Source of the DNA: Sphaerulina vaccinii
Lineage: Eukaryota; Ascomycota; Dothideomycetes; Mycosphaerellales; Mycosphaerellaceae
DNA length: 64,000 nt
Direction of reading: 5' to 3'
Assembly: GCA_022570795.1 (NCBI GenBank)
Contig: JAKUDP010000010.1
Span: 1,860,001 to 1,924,000 of the forward strand
The notes beneath the pieces are model-generated. The model had not been told where the DNA came from and ran no database searches. It worked only from the letters and a program-made list of their open reading frames with translations. Below are positions 32,649 to 44,311 of this stretch, in pieces. The stretch's first letter is position 1. Every line of letters starts with the position of its first letter. A program made the position numbers and the translations under genes.

Positions 32649-35471
32649 TCACTTTACCGGCAGATCTCGGAACACCTTCTTCATGATATTCTTACTTTTG
32701 ACCAGATTCACCAGTCTCAGACGTTCATTATCTAAATGTGCAGAATCGCTAGCCTGACCGCACGGAAAGTGTGCAGCAGGTGCTCCAAACTCCTTCTCCA
32801 GAAATCGTATAGCCGGAATTGAGCCACCTTCACGAATGTACAAAGGCTTGCGTTGAGCTTTTGGTTTCGCTTCTTCAGGTGAAGCGATCTCCTCCAGTCT
32901 GTTTGTCACCTCAGTCATGGGTGTCATCGGCGTCAACGGTTCCAGGCTGCCATTAGCTAGTGTCTTGGAAGTCGTTGGCGATGGCTTCGTCACGGAGTGG
33001 CCATTGGGCTGTGTGGAGACAGGTGAGATCTTCAGAGGATGCCCCGAGGACTTTCTACGATGATGTGTGTGATCAATGGGGCCCCACTCCTCCATGATCG
33101 CTTCCTCGAGGGTCTTGAAGATGTCATTGTTGAGGTCGCCTAACCATGGCTCAGCCTTGTGGTCGATGGTGACCGTCAGACGATTGTTCGATTCGAGCTT
33201 CTTAAACTCTGCTTCGAGGTATGATGCCAATGCTGTTGAGACTTCTGTCGCTTCTTGATTCGGTACAAGACGCATTGATAGTGCTGCTTTCGCCATTCGT
33301 GGGATGATCGTGGCATTGTCCGGTCCAGAAGTCTGGAATCGATGTATCGTGAGAGAGGCTTCTCGCCATCGTCGCATAAGTGATGTGGCCAGTGCACGCT
33401 GATCGCCCAGATCTGGATTGCGCATCACCAGAGCATTGGTGATGTCCTCATACAGCTCAGCTTCCTCCTCACTCAGCTCAGGGACGGGATCGTAGAAGCC
33501 AGGGATCTTGACCTCGCCATTCTTGCCTGTGAGCGTACTGAGTAGCAAGACCAGATCCTTGAGCGACTCGTCCAGTTGTGCACTTCCGTCCACACCAGAA
33601 TGCAGATCGGGATGACTGCTTTCTATTTGTACGGTAGCATGGATCACACCACGAAGGCCATAAGTGAGGCATGGTATTCGATCATCAAGCCAGTAGCTGT
33701 TGGCAAGCAGAATCCAGTCCACGTCGCCAATCTTGTCCTTACTCGCCTTGACTGCGCGCTCGAATCCACGAGATCCGCATTCTTCTTCGCCCTCGATGAC
33801 GAATATGATGTCCGAGCCCAGCGCCTGCTCGCTCGTCAACTCCGCGCAAGCAAAGATGGCAGCCATGATAGGGCCCTTGTTGTCAGATGTACCGCGACCG
33901 TACAGGTATCCATCGATGCCCTCCATCTGGAACGGGTCTACGAGCCACTTCCCGCTGTCGTTATTGGCCGCCACGACGTCGTAGTGGCCATAGAATAGAA
34001 TATTCTTACGTTGCGAAGCAGTAGCCGGGTTGCCACGGAATCGTGCCAAGATGACGGGATTGCAGCCATCCTCTGCTGGCAGCATTTCAGTCGCAGCACC
34101 AAAGTTCTTGAACACGGAGCGCAGGTACGATGCACCTCTCCTGCAGTCTGCCTTCAGCCTCTGGTCTGATGACACAGTGCGGAAGGAGACGAATCGCCGA
34201 AGTGACTCGACCAGCTGTTCATTGCTGGTCTTGCTGGGTATAATGCTGAGTCTGATGCAGTCGCTAACATCCCAGATGGCGATACTGTTGTCGTTCGATC
34301 CTGTCGCATAGATTGGTCGAGACTTGTTGAATGAGAACGCCGACGCGAGAATTCGGCCATTGTGTGCTCTCCATCTTGTCTTCAGCTGATACTGGCGATC
34401 GAACTTGCGTACGTAGCCTGTGACGGCCGCACTGAAGAGAAAGCCGCCTCCAACAACGATCGTGTGTACATCGTCTCGGTGTGCTTTGAGATTCCGCACA
34501 AGCTGTCGAGTCTCAAGGTCCCAGACATCTACCTCGCCGCCACTTCGACCAGAGTAGAGAAATGAGCCGTCCATGGCGATGGATAAGATCGAGTGTCCCT
34601 CTTCTCTTCCATCGTCTAGCGTGTACAACTCTTCAATAGCACCGCCGTTCTTCGCATCGAGTTTCCACAGCTTGATCATCCCATCTCCACCAGCTGTCAC
34701 CAGAGTATCCTCGCCAGACCGCTCCGGCACACCATCTTTGGCCAACAACATGCAATACACATACCCGTAATGCGCGAAATGCCTCACGTTCTCCGTGCCA
34801 ATCTCGATAACATCTCCACCTCTCGCATGTCTTGGTACATAGTCCGACCCTGCAGGTCTCGGAGTCTGCACACCGCCAGGACCTCTTGAGTCAAAGAATC
34901 TATCGTCGCCTCTGAGTGGTGTAGGCACAATCGCCGTGCCCTGCTGCGATATTCGACACCATTGTATCGTTGTGTTCTGTGCTCCCAAGTATGCCGTTTC
35001 CAAAGTCGCTGAATATGCTACGCAGAACACATCGCCCACGTCGAAAGAGCTGTACAAACAGCAGATCCTCTTCAGAGTCTTGGTACTCCAGACATTGACG
35101 ATCCTGTCGCCGGCGCTGGAGAAGAGCAGCGTTTGGTCTTGTGACAGGTATAGACCTAGCACGCTCCCTCGATGTCCTTCAATAACAGCCTTCTTTTCAT
35201 ATGTGCTCAAGCTGTAGACCAGAATCTCGCCGGCCTGTGTTCCCGCATAGATGTGCCCATCGGAGATGACAATGGCAAGGATAGAGCTGGTGTGTCGCAG
35301 CCGTTGGCTGAGCGTTGGGATTGCATTGGTCGGATCCCCAATGTCGCCCTGGCTGGGCTGTCTGTTCAACGAGCTTCTCGGATGTTGGAGCTGCACTTGT
35401 TGTGGATGATTGCTACTCGCGTCGTCGGTCTCGGAGCCTGTCGTCAGAGTCGAGTTCATTAGCGACGACAT
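32649..35471 (-). CDS. DUG2: DUG2-type glutathione-degrading subunit: WD40 domain fused to M20 peptidase
   Basis: This is a 940-residue intronless protein with the unusual two-part build of Dug2. Residues 60-420 are WD40 repeats (for example GHRGSVLGLYLSQDQTLLFS, LVTAGGDGMIKLW, YATGSNDNSIAIWDV). From about 440 an M20 metallopeptidase domain follows with its zinc and catalytic residues: FYGHYDVV, LYGRGTSDNKGP, IEGEEECGS and a C-terminal SDSAHLDNERL. Known of the family: Dug2 with the glutaminase Dug3 forms a cytosolic complex that removes gamma-glutamate from glutathione, feeding cysteine recycling with Dug1. A Ser/Thr/Pro-rich insert (about residues 790-860) interrupts the peptidase domain near its end. 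Nothing key is missing. Confidence 0.9.
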   Translation of the reverse strand: MSSLMNSTLTTGSETDDASSNHPQQVQLQHPRSSLNRQPSQGDIGDPTNAIPTLSQRLRHTSSILAIVISDGHIYAGTQAGEILVYSLSTYEKKAVIEGHRGSVLGLYLSQDQTLLFSSAGDRIVNVWSTKTLKRICCLYSSFDVGDVFCVAYSATLETAYLGAQNTTIQWCRISQQGTAIVPTPLRGDDRFFDSRGPGGVQTPRPAGSDYVPRHARGGDVIEIGTENVRHFAHYGYVYCMLLAKDGVPERSGEDTLVTAGGDGMIKLWKLDAKNGGAIEELYTLDDGREEGHSILSIAMDGSFLYSGRSGGEVDVWDLETRQLVRNLKAHRDDVHTIVVGGGFLFSAAVTGYVRKFDRQYQLKTRWRAHNGRILASAFSFNKSRPIYATGSNDNSIAIWDVSDCIRLSIIPSKTSNEQLVESLRRFVSFRTVSSDQRLKADCRRGASYLRSVFKNFGAATEMLPAEDGCNPVILARFRGNPATASQRKNILFYGHYDVVAANNDSGKWLVDPFQMEGIDGYLYGRGTSDNKGPIMAAIFACAELTSEQALGSDIIFVIEGEEECGSRGFERAVKASKDKIGDVDWILLANSYWLDDRIPCLTYGLRGVIHATVQIESSHPDLHSGVDGSAQLDESLKDLVLLLSTLTGKNGEVKIPGFYDPVPELSEEEAELYEDITNALVMRNPDLGDQRALATSLMRRWREASLTIHRFQTSGPDNATIIPRMAKAALSMRLVPNQEATEVSTALASYLEAEFKKLESNNRLTVTIDHKAEPWLGDLNNDIFKTLEEAIMEEWGPIDHTHHRRKSSGHPLKISPVSTQPNGHSVTKPSPTTSKTLANGSLEPLTPMTPMTEVTNRLEEIASPEEAKPKAQRKPLYIREGGSIPAIRFLEKEFGAPAAHFPCGQASDSAHLDNERLRLVNLVKSKNIMKKVFRDLPVK

Positions 35472-36977
35472 TCATTCATTCCTGCATGCCCCAGAGAGTA
35501 GTTTTAGTGCTAACAGTGTCCGTAGCTGCAGACGCGATGGAGTGGATGTGGATTGCGGAAGGGAACACGTGGAGTTGCCGTCAACATCTCTCTCTCTCTC
35601 TCTCTCTTTCTTTTGTGTGATTCAAACAAACAGTGCAGGGAGTGTGTTGCAATACTGTGAAAGCATGATGAAGAGTAATGTAAGACAGCATGCTTGCTTG
35701 CTTGCTCACCTGCGGTTGATGGGTTCAAACTCTCCTTCTCTTCAACATCCCACTGCCAACTTCCTCTTCGTCCCCAGCCCTCTGAACAATCGCTGCGAAT
35801 AGCAAGATGCATCTTGATAAAAACATGGCAAGAACGTTTGGCAGGGAAAGAAAGAAAGACGACACAGTAGTATAGGAGACCACGCGCTGAGTCGTTTGTG
35901 TACAGTGCACACGCGATCACAGCGATGGCGCAATACCGCTTCACGCGAAGTCTACTGCCACGAATCGATCACACGTATGCTATAACGTGGAGCGGTGTAG
36001 ATTCAATCAGGACATCCACGACATATGAGACGAGTAACATTGGCTGTAGCTGGCTCACCACAAAGACGAGCGTTGATCAGATGAATTCCTTTTACGACGA
36101 GTTCCATCACAAACATTGCGTAACGCGGAGGCGTGCAGATCGACAGCGGATCGTGTGATATATGCTGTGTCTGGGACGGATGTCACAACTCACAAAGGAA
36201 GTACACTTACTCGTGCTCGTTTGCATGTCTTGTGCCTCGCGAGCTGCGTATCAATACGAAGCACATGAGCATTGAAGCGCAGCTTGTGTCTGTGTCTTCA
36301 CACAAGGTATGCGAGGGCTCAGAAAAGTGGTCGTTGCCGGCCTCTCTACAATCTTGCGCTGTCTATGCCACTAAAAGCAGCCTTGGCGTGCGAGACGAAG
36401 TTAACAGGCGGAACGGAGAGGTTGTATCGAAATCCAGGCTTCGTGTCTGATGTTTCTCGCAATCGCAGCCGACCATGCAGCTCCACGCAGAGCAAGTGAA
36501 TGGCGGCAACGTTCATTTTCCTCGAGCCTTAGTGGTCCATGTTCAGCAATCAGACGTCTTCGATAAGGTAGAACGTACGAGAGCGGATGATAGGATCCAC
36601 ATTGTACTTGTTCGGCAGAGTGTCGTATTCCCTCGCTTCGTACGCTAAGCTAACATACATCCACGCGCACCCTCATGAAGATCTAGATTTCTTCATGGTT
36701 TTGGTCTCATTTCCATCATGAAATTGACGCCGACTCCAGCAAGCGGTAGTGCCTCTCCAGATCCCATAGTGTAGCAAGTCGTAAGCTCCATATCATGCCC
36801 AGACGCGATGTCATGCTGTCAGTCGTACGCCTTGTGTCGATGCAGGATTGCATTTCATTCCAAGATCTTTCAGACCGTGCTAAGCTTTCCCGCCATTTTG
36901 CAGCTTCTTGAGCACATTGTCCCTTTTCGTCCATGTCAGTCGTGTTTCTTACTTCAGCTGAAGGCGTCGGTCAGAAC
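35472..36977. other. Long upstream region of DUG2
   Basis: These 1.5 kb lie between the DUG2 start and the end of the AP-1 gene. A TC microsatellite is seen around 35588-35610. Many short overlapping frames occur, none resembling a family. It is probably a long promoter; regulation of DUG2 by sulfur or by the neighbouring AP-1 cannot be read from sequence. Confidence 0.45.
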
Positions 36978-39202
36978 CTACCAGCTGTCCTGCTCGAACA
37001 TCAAAGGCGGTACGTCAAAAGCCTTCCCAGTCGTCTCGTCCTTCTGTCCCAACTTCTTCAACGCAGCGTTCACATGATCTTGGTCGACCATGACACCGCT
37101 CTCGCTACACTTTGCTTTGGCACGAAGCTCTGAGCACAGGCCATCGAGGTCGAATTTGCCCTCTTGGAAGTCGGGATTGGATTGCAATTGCGTCCTGCAA
37201 AACGTTAGCGGCAAGATTATGATGCAAAGTGAGGCAGACATACCAAATGTTGTTGCAGCTAATGTACTTTCCCTCGGCAGTCTTGGTCTTCTTCTGAGCA
37301 CCTGGTAAGCCGTAATCGTCATCACCACCATCACAAGTCTTTTCAATCTCTGCCATCAAGTTGCGGCTCGGTGTTGGGCCATTCGCGGATTTGTCGTTCT
37401 GTGCAGGTAGTGTCGCTTGGTTTTGCTGTGGTGACTGCAGAATACCGAAGAGGTTGCTTGGAGACTGATAGTCGAACGGCACGCCTGCGAGAGCCTCGTC
37501 GAAGAAGCCACCTGTGAAGTCGCCACCGCCCACAATCGCATCGTTCGTATCTCTGTAGTCGCCGAACAGAACCGGATCGAAGGTGTTAAGCGATGTTGTG
37601 TTCGTGAAGTCATTGTTGCCGAAGCCATAGATCGAGTTCATACTTGATTGCGAGTTCAGATTCGCGGGCGTGAGTTGTGACTTCGCTGCTGCGTTGTTGA
37701 CCTTGTCGCAGAAAGTGCCATCCTTGAGCGCCGGACTATCGTGAGACGGCTCCGGCGATGTACCACACGAACTGTTACCATTTCCGTTTATATTCCACTG
37801 GCTATTAGAACTTGCGCTTGGAGACGTGCTGTCACTTGCGTTGCTACCACTGTTGAATTGGAATGCCCGATTGATGCCGGCAGTGCTTTCGCCTCCAGTA
37901 TCGGTGCTGTCGCCATTGTAGTTCGAACCGGGCGCGCTGTTCTGGGTATCATTACTGTTGTTGAAATAATTGTTCATATTGGCACTCTTGAGCAGATCCG
38001 GACTAAAAAGGTCGCCGAAAGCTCCGTTGCCACTGTTCATCTGGGGAAGCGTACTGGCGAAGCCATGCATGTTGTCGTTCGTGCTGTATGGCGCAAAGAT
38101 GGGATCCATTCCAGTAGCCTGAGCTGGGGTACCGGTGCTCCCACTGTTCGAATTGTTACGCTGCACACTTTGAGGGCTCATACTACGACCCATGCTGTTG
38201 TGCCGGCTATTCTGGCCTTGTGACTGTGGCTGGCTGAAGCCATTGATGTTCGTGGGAGATTGCACAACCGGAGGCGTGACATTGTTGCGCTGGTTCACTG
38301 GGCTGTTGCCACTCGATTGGCCCTGGTTTCCGAAGAGTTGGCTGCCAGGAAGTGCGCCGAACTTGGGAAAGTCGAACTGAAAGTTGCCACCGTACGATTG
38401 ACCACTACCACTTCGCTGCTGGTTGCTCACAGGATTGAGAGGTGGTGATGATCGCACGCTGCCACTGTTCAAGGACAATCGCTTGCGGTACTCTCGCAGC
38501 TCGGTCTGCAAACGCTCAACTTGAGCTTTAAGCATGCCATTCTCGTGCTTGTCAGCTTCAGTCGTCTTCTCGAGGGTGTTGACCTTCTCTTCGAGGTCTT
38601 TGAGATGTCTCTCCTTGCGTTCTCGGAAGGCTCGCTGAGCAGCTCGGTTCTGTGCCTTCCGCTTCTGGTGCTAAAGTCAGTAAATGTGACGCTGCATGTA
38701 AGACGTGCACACGTACCGTCGTAGGTTCACTTGTGAGTGGTTTCCTGCCAGGCTTCTTTGCAGCCTTCTCGCCATCGTTCGTCTCTTGTCGCTTTGAATC
38801 ATGTTCCGGCGTTCCGGCGCTCTCGTCTGGGCTCTTTCGCTTCTCGTGACCATCGCCGTTTCCTGGCAATGCGCCAATCATTTCACCGCCCAGATCAGCA
38901 TCCTCGAAGTCGAAACTGTCGTCATTGTCGAGATAGTCGAATCCTGGAGTGTAGTCGGTGCCAAAGCTGTCCATGTCGGCGTTTTGTGGGCTCATGAAGA
39001 GCGCACCACTATTGGCTGCCGTCATGGTGTTTGTCTGACCTGCAGGTTTGATGTCGATTTGATGCGATGGGTTGTTACCAGTCGATGCAGACGTGTTCTG
39101 CGGCCTCGACTGTGAGTCTAATGCAGCGCGCAGAAGAGTGGTCTGGCTGTAGGTGAGGTATGGGTTGGCCTGCTGGTTCGGCTTTGTTAGCTGGCCAGCC
39201 AT
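36978..39202 (-). CDS. AP-1/Yap1-type bZIP oxidative-stress transcription factor
   Basis: Exons 39202..38717, 38670..37244 and 37194..36978 (introns 46 and 49 bp) give 709 residues. I start at 39202 (MAGQLTKPNQQ); the frame continues upstream only through a TTG. The bZIP spans the first splice: HQKRKAQNRAAQRAFRERKE then a leucine zipper, at about residues 160-225. A long Gln/Asn/Ser-rich activation region follows. A cysteine in GTFCDKVNNAA marks the probable n-CRD. The c-CRD is built across the second splice and holds KYISCNNIW, GLCSELRAKAKCSESG and LMFEQDSW at the end. Known of the family: peroxide oxidises the CRD cysteines, masks the export signal and keeps the factor in the nucleus, where it induces thioredoxin and glutathione genes. 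Confidence 0.9.
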
Positions 39203-40284
39203 TGAGAGAGCGCAATTCTCGAGCAGTCGCTCGTTCGGGACGTCGGATATGTCGAACAAAGATCAAGATGACGGCGTGATGCCAGATGTGCAGAAAGTGA
39301 AGTGAAATGCAGGTTGTTGTCCAAGATCAAGTCTTCAACGGAAGCGCAGCGGCTCTCAAGTCTGACTTGTGAGGCGTGTGTGGTGCAGATCGCGGGGCTA
39401 TGGGTTTTGATGCAGGGCAAATATGGGTATGGCTGGCTGCTCACCTGTCGTCCTCGTCCAACAACGATGTTCATACACTCGTCTGAGGAGTGTTTGTTGT
39501 CCACTTTGTCAGTAAGGCTGCTCTGTCAGGCAGAAAGTGGTGACGGCAGAGTAGTCAGGAAGAGAATGACATCGGACAGAATAGTCGAAGAATGGCCGTC
39601 GGGTTCGGTAGACTAGACTAGCCTGTCAGACGATAGGGCTGCGTGGAGGAAGCTCCTAGGCAGGCAGTCAAACGAGAATGAACAAATTGGAGACACCGCC
39701 TGCGACGCTACGAGAATGGCTGCAGCACCGTGGATTGATTGGCAGAGGGCGGAGGATGGACCAGGACACGCGCGAAAGAACGCGGTGCGTGTGCTGCAGA
39801 GAAGAGAGTAGAAGGGCGCCGTGCCATTGCTTTGAAATCAACTCGAGCAGCAGCCAGTCCCTGAAATCCTCCTACCATCGTTATCGAGTCGTGGATACAA
39901 GGCCTCCTAAAAACCGAGCTTCACTTCTCTATCATCGAGGAGCGCACTTGTATGCAGTAGCTCTCAGTCATCGATGCAAGGCGCTGATCAACAACCTCTC
40001 GTACGCGTCTGCAGCATGTCGTGCTTCCCCATATCGAAGAAGAGGAGAACAGTCTCAAGACACTGACGTCGCTATCGGATAACGGGATCAGCCTTCTTGT
40101 GCCCTCTCTCTCTCCAACTTACCCAGTAATTACTCACCAACACACTCACACGACCAACGACATCTCTACTGCGAAACTCACGAGAACAGCGCAGAACGAT
40201 ACTTACGGCACCGAGAGTAACGAAGACCGCACTTGAGTAAAGTCCCGCCGCTTCTGACTGTACGCGCAAGAGTACTAAGTGAAA
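39203..40284. promoter_or_regulatory. Divergent promoter region, AP-1 / SPF30-like
   Basis: This 1.08-kb region separates the two divergent starts. Both genes probably have long leaders. Repeated ACACTCACACGACC-like CA-rich sequence lies near 40136-40160. No gene was recognised in it. Confidence 0.45.
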
Positions 40285-41228
40285 ATGAGCGATCTCGCAG
40301 CACTCGAAGATGAACTCGCTACAGCGCAAGAGTTTGTTGCCACCTGCAAGGAGGCTCTCGAGCTCGATCCGGACGACAACGATGTCAAGGCCGATATGAT
40401 ATCATTCCAGCAGCAGATTCCAGTTCTGAAGGCGCAAATAGCAGCATTGAAGGCGAAAACCGCACCATCTTCGTCAAGCGATGCGCCAAAGTATGACATG
40501 AGCAAGCATCCGAAATATCAAACTTCCGCAGACACTCCTCCACCTCCGCCAGCAGAAGAGAGTCGCGCATCGTTCAATGTGGGAGATCTAGTACAAGCAA
40601 AGTACTCTGCCGATAAGTCATGGTATCCCGCAACGATCGTCAGCAAAACTGGAAGTCCTTCAGATCCAGTCTACACTGTCAACTTCAAAGGCTACGACGA
40701 GAAAGAGCAGAAGCGAAAGCACGAAGTTCGACCAGTAGAGAACAAAAAGCGGAAAGCAGAGGCGGATGCTGGAAGTGCTGCAGGTCCTAAGAAGGTCGCC
40801 GCAGTTCCGCCTCCACCTCCAACTCCTGTTCAAGACGGCACAGTCATCTCTGGTGCGCCATCAATAGATGCATCATTGGTCAAGAAATACGAGCCAAGCA
40901 AAGTCAGCGACGGTCCAACACGAATGGCACCTGCGCCGAAGAAGCTGAAGGGTAACAAGACGTTGGAGAAGTCAAAGAGCAGCTGGAACGATTGGCAGAA
41001 GTCGGGCCCGAAGAAGCCTGCATTTGGTGGCGCGACGAAGCTGAAGAAGGACAGCATGTTTCGGACACCAGATCTGCCAAATGCGAAAGGTGCGTTCCTC
41101 TTCCTGTGTGGTTTAAAGTACTTGCTAACCTTCTGACAGTCGGCTTCACGGGTTCTGGGAAGCCCATGTCCAAGGATCAAGCTCGTGCAAAGTGGAACTT
41201 CGATACGAAAGCTGTACTTGATGAGTGA
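40285..41228 (+). CDS. Tudor-domain splicing factor, SPF30/SMNDC1 type
   Basis: Exons 40285..41089 and 41140..41228 join across a 50-bp intron to give 297 residues. I start at 40285 (AAAATG). The N-terminus is a helical segment (LAALEDELATAQEFVATCKE) typical of SPF30. A Tudor domain lies at about residues 95-155: FNVGDLVQAKYSADKSWYPA then YTVNFKGYDEKEQ. The C-terminal half is Lys/Pro-rich and ends, after the splice, with VGFTGSGKPMSKDQARAKW, a conserved closing motif. Known of the family: it binds symmetrically dimethylated arginine of Sm proteins and helps tri-snRNP join the pre-spliceosome in the nucleus. Proline runs at 85 and 175 are disordered. Confidence 0.87.
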
Positions 41229-42463
41229 AGAATGCTGTGAGGACCTAGTGCAGCGAGTGCATCTGAGTTTATATCTGGTGCGCAGCAGCAGGAAAGCAGC
41301 CGATCGAGACGAATGATGGATGGAAAGCGCGGTGCTTTCAGCACACCTCGAGCTGCCATGCAGTGGCCAGGACGTGGAGTGGAAGGATGATGAGGGGATA
41401 GGCACGGGCAGCCATGCTCGCGAGAAGTCTGCGCATGCTGGCCAGGTGTGGTCTCAGAGAATGACGGAAGGAAGAGGCTCACGTGTGGCCATGAGAAGTA
41501 TCCCTCACACCGCGATATGGCATACTTGCTAAGATGATCAATAGTCGAGAAATGCTAGGCATCAAAGCCTCTATATGGCCAGCATCATATTCATGCTACC
41601 ACTCCCCCTCCATTGCTAAGCATGATGCTGATATGTGCTTAGCGTCACGACTTCGCATTACTGGATCTCCTGATCGTATGATTGTTGCTCGGCCATCCAC
41701 TGCTAGCTTGATTCGAGCGCCACAACTCGCACCGCATCTGCGAACACATGCTATGCTATAGCGGTCCTTCGTTCGAGCACGACGAAGACACGAGACGAGA
41801 AAGCTTGACTTGGTCCCTTGCTGTAAAGCTCGGCAGTCGTTACAACCTTGAGCAGTGGACACCAGACATAGACTTTGGCTCGTATTCGCGTCATAGGTCC
41901 TACAGAGTAGGTCAAAATCACCACCCTCTTCTTCCTGCAGTTCGATATCACGCTATACAATACCGAGCTGCAGCAATGCTCAGCTCACAGATTACTCACT
42001 GCCTTGACCAAACTTCACGTCTAGCTCGCACGGCAACTGCGCAGATCACTCTTCGAAGTCACAAGTCACAAAAGAAGTTCGAACGCCCCGTAGATGGTCC
42101 GATCTATATCCTTGTCCTCCACACGAGACTACCTTACTAGCTTACAACCAGCTTAAGAGCCGAGTCAACTCATCGCCAGCCAACTAGCATCGGCCTGTGC
42201 TAGTTCAGCTGAGATCCTGGCTGTTGATCATGTGAACGATGTGATACCGACTTTTCGCTCGCCCTGAATCCCAACTAGCTGCATGTCACCAAGAGTACAA
42301 GACTCTCGTGGCATTCGCTTGTCAGATTCTCAGCTTCTAGGGGCCTTTGTGTTCTTGGAATCGTCCGCCGGCCGCTCTTTCACCTCACGAATGCGCCAAA
42401 CTAGATGAAGCGGCGCCACACCTCGAGCAGCTTCATGCTGCTATACTCACAACATATCTACTG
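41229..42463. other. Intergenic region without recognised genes
   Basis: These 1.24 kb lie between two rightward genes. Frames of up to 130 codons occur but show no family resemblance and overlap on both strands. It probably holds the 3' UTR of the SPF30-like gene and the promoter of the rhodopsin-like gene. Confidence 0.5.
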
Positions 42464-43813
42464 ATGGCCCTCGACCTCGCAGCCATCTTCGCATCCCTCA
42501 AGGACTCTCCGAACGTCAACCAAGGACCCGCACTGATTGGCACGATCTGGACACTGCTGGCTCTGTCAATCCTGGTGGTTGGCCTTAGATTATATGCCAA
42601 ACTTACGACTGCTAAAAGAATCTATGTTGATGACTGGTTGATGGCGACGGCGCTGGTAAGAACAATCTCACCGAAATGCGACCAGGTGCAATGAGCTGAT
42701 GAGAGACAGGTCTTCGCCATTGTCCATGCCAGTCTGATTCGAATCGCCGTCAACAATGGCTTCGGAAGGCATATTGTACACATCAGCCTGACTACGTTGC
42801 CGAGAACGATGAAAGTCGGCGCGCTTAGTTTGTTCTTCGGCATCTTGAGTCCTATGTTCGGGAGGCTATCATTCTCTTGTACTTTGTTGTACCTCACCGG
42901 AACGGATCCTTCGTTGACTATCTGGGCGTATGTCATCTTTGTGGCCATTGGACTTCAAGTTTCGGTGAATGTGGTCGGTGTTGTAGTGTTCTATTGCCAG
43001 TGCGGGAGGGATCTGGATGTATTCTGGACCATCGAGAAGCAGCTAAGGTTCGATGAGTATTGCTGGACACCGCAGATTCAGACAGATTACGGCTACTTTA
43101 TGGGCACCTTAAACACGCTCACCGATATATGGCTCGCTGTTCTACCTGCCGTACTAGTGCATAGGACCAAGATGAGGCTGAGGAGAAAAGTTGGAGTCGC
43201 TGCTCTGCTGTGCTTGAGTCTGCTTGCGAGCTTCTCGAGTGCAGTCAAGACTGTTGAGGTGAGTGTGGTCAGTTTCCTCAGATGGGGCGATGCTAACTCA
43301 TGTCTGTTCCAGGCCAGTAACCTGAGCAAAGTAACCGATTACACCTTCACACTCTCGACGTATGTCGTAGCGATGGCCGTCGAACTCAACATTGTCATCA
43401 TATCAGCCTCGATCCCGTTCCTGCGGCCTTTATTTCGCTGGAAACATTGGCGCGACCGCGTCCGTAGCTCAACGCCAACTTCTCTCCGATCACGAAGAAA
43501 CAGATCTGATCTCCCTAGCCTCCACCAACTACCACAGTTGCAACCATGGGGCTCACATATCCCTCTGAGTTCTGGATTCACGAGTAAGAATGTCTCAAGG
43601 ACGAATCTCACGAAGACGAATACGGTCGAGGCTACAGAGTTGAGCTGTGTGGAAGGCTGGGCGGATGGTGGTGTGAGAGAGGTAGAAGGCGTAATCACTG
43701 TCACGACGGAGGTGGAAGTCAGTTATCAGAAGATGGAGAAACCTTTCGTGCACGCTGCGATAGTTGGCTTGATTCAAGGAGAGATGTTGAATCCTAGGCT
43801 GAGGCAGGTGTGA
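42464..43813 (+). CDS. Fungal rhodopsin-domain integral membrane protein
   Basis: Exons 42464..42655, 42710..43258 and 43313..43813 (both introns 54 bp) give 413 residues. Seven hydrophobic helices are visible, from LIGTIWTLLALSILVVGLRLYA to LSTYVVAMAVELNIVIISASIPF. The family signs are YVDDWLM after helix 2, RTMKVGALSLFFGILSP in helix 3, the loop CGRDLDVFWTI, and CWTPQIQTDYGYFMGTLNTLTDIWLAVLPAVLV. These are the fungal rhodopsin-domain proteins (SAT4-like, PTH11-related), which lack the retinal lysine and have no settled function. The cytosolic tail of about 130 residues is charged. The second intron is in frame and stop-free, so an unspliced form would also be readable. Confidence 0.85.
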
Positions 43814-44311
43814 GAGCCGAAAGAAACGAAGCGAGAGGAACAAAACTTCAACCTCCCGATCTTGCTCGTACGAGCCAATCCGTCATGCGACGCCTCCTTC
43901 ACTCAATGCCTACATACACAGTCGTCTTTCGTCTGTCATGTCTTATCAGAAGCTACACGAACATCAGCATAACCACCATGTTCAAGTAAGAGTGGTCAAG
44001 ACTTGCCAGTAGGCTGCATGCCCCCGCGCGAAGTACATCTTCAGTGACACACAAGCCGGGCCCGCATCTGCTTGCAGCTTTTTGCAAAGTTCATCAATCA
44101 CCGCTGTCTCAACCTGAGTCGCGTCTTCGAGGAACCCTCTAGGCAAAGGACAGGCAACTTGTGCTCTGTGAGTGCAATGGCAAATGGGAGATTTGGAGAC
44201 CACGAAACAGACTTCACTGTCCTGCTGTCTTTCAGCTAACAGTCCAGCATGGAAATGGCAGTCTTTCTGGCCCAGGCCACCTGCATCTGGCCTCGTGCGA
44301 TCGCTATCGTA
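43814..44311. other. Convergent intergenic region
   Basis: These 498 bp lie between the rhodopsin-like gene (+) and the HET gene (-). A short minus-strand frame at 43982-44203 has no family resemblance. Confidence 0.5.

Noticed and set aside
32195..32686. A 163-codon plus-strand frame running into the 3' end of DUG2
   Set aside because: Its first codon is TTG, composition is unlike a protein, no family resemblance, and it overlaps a well-supported gene.
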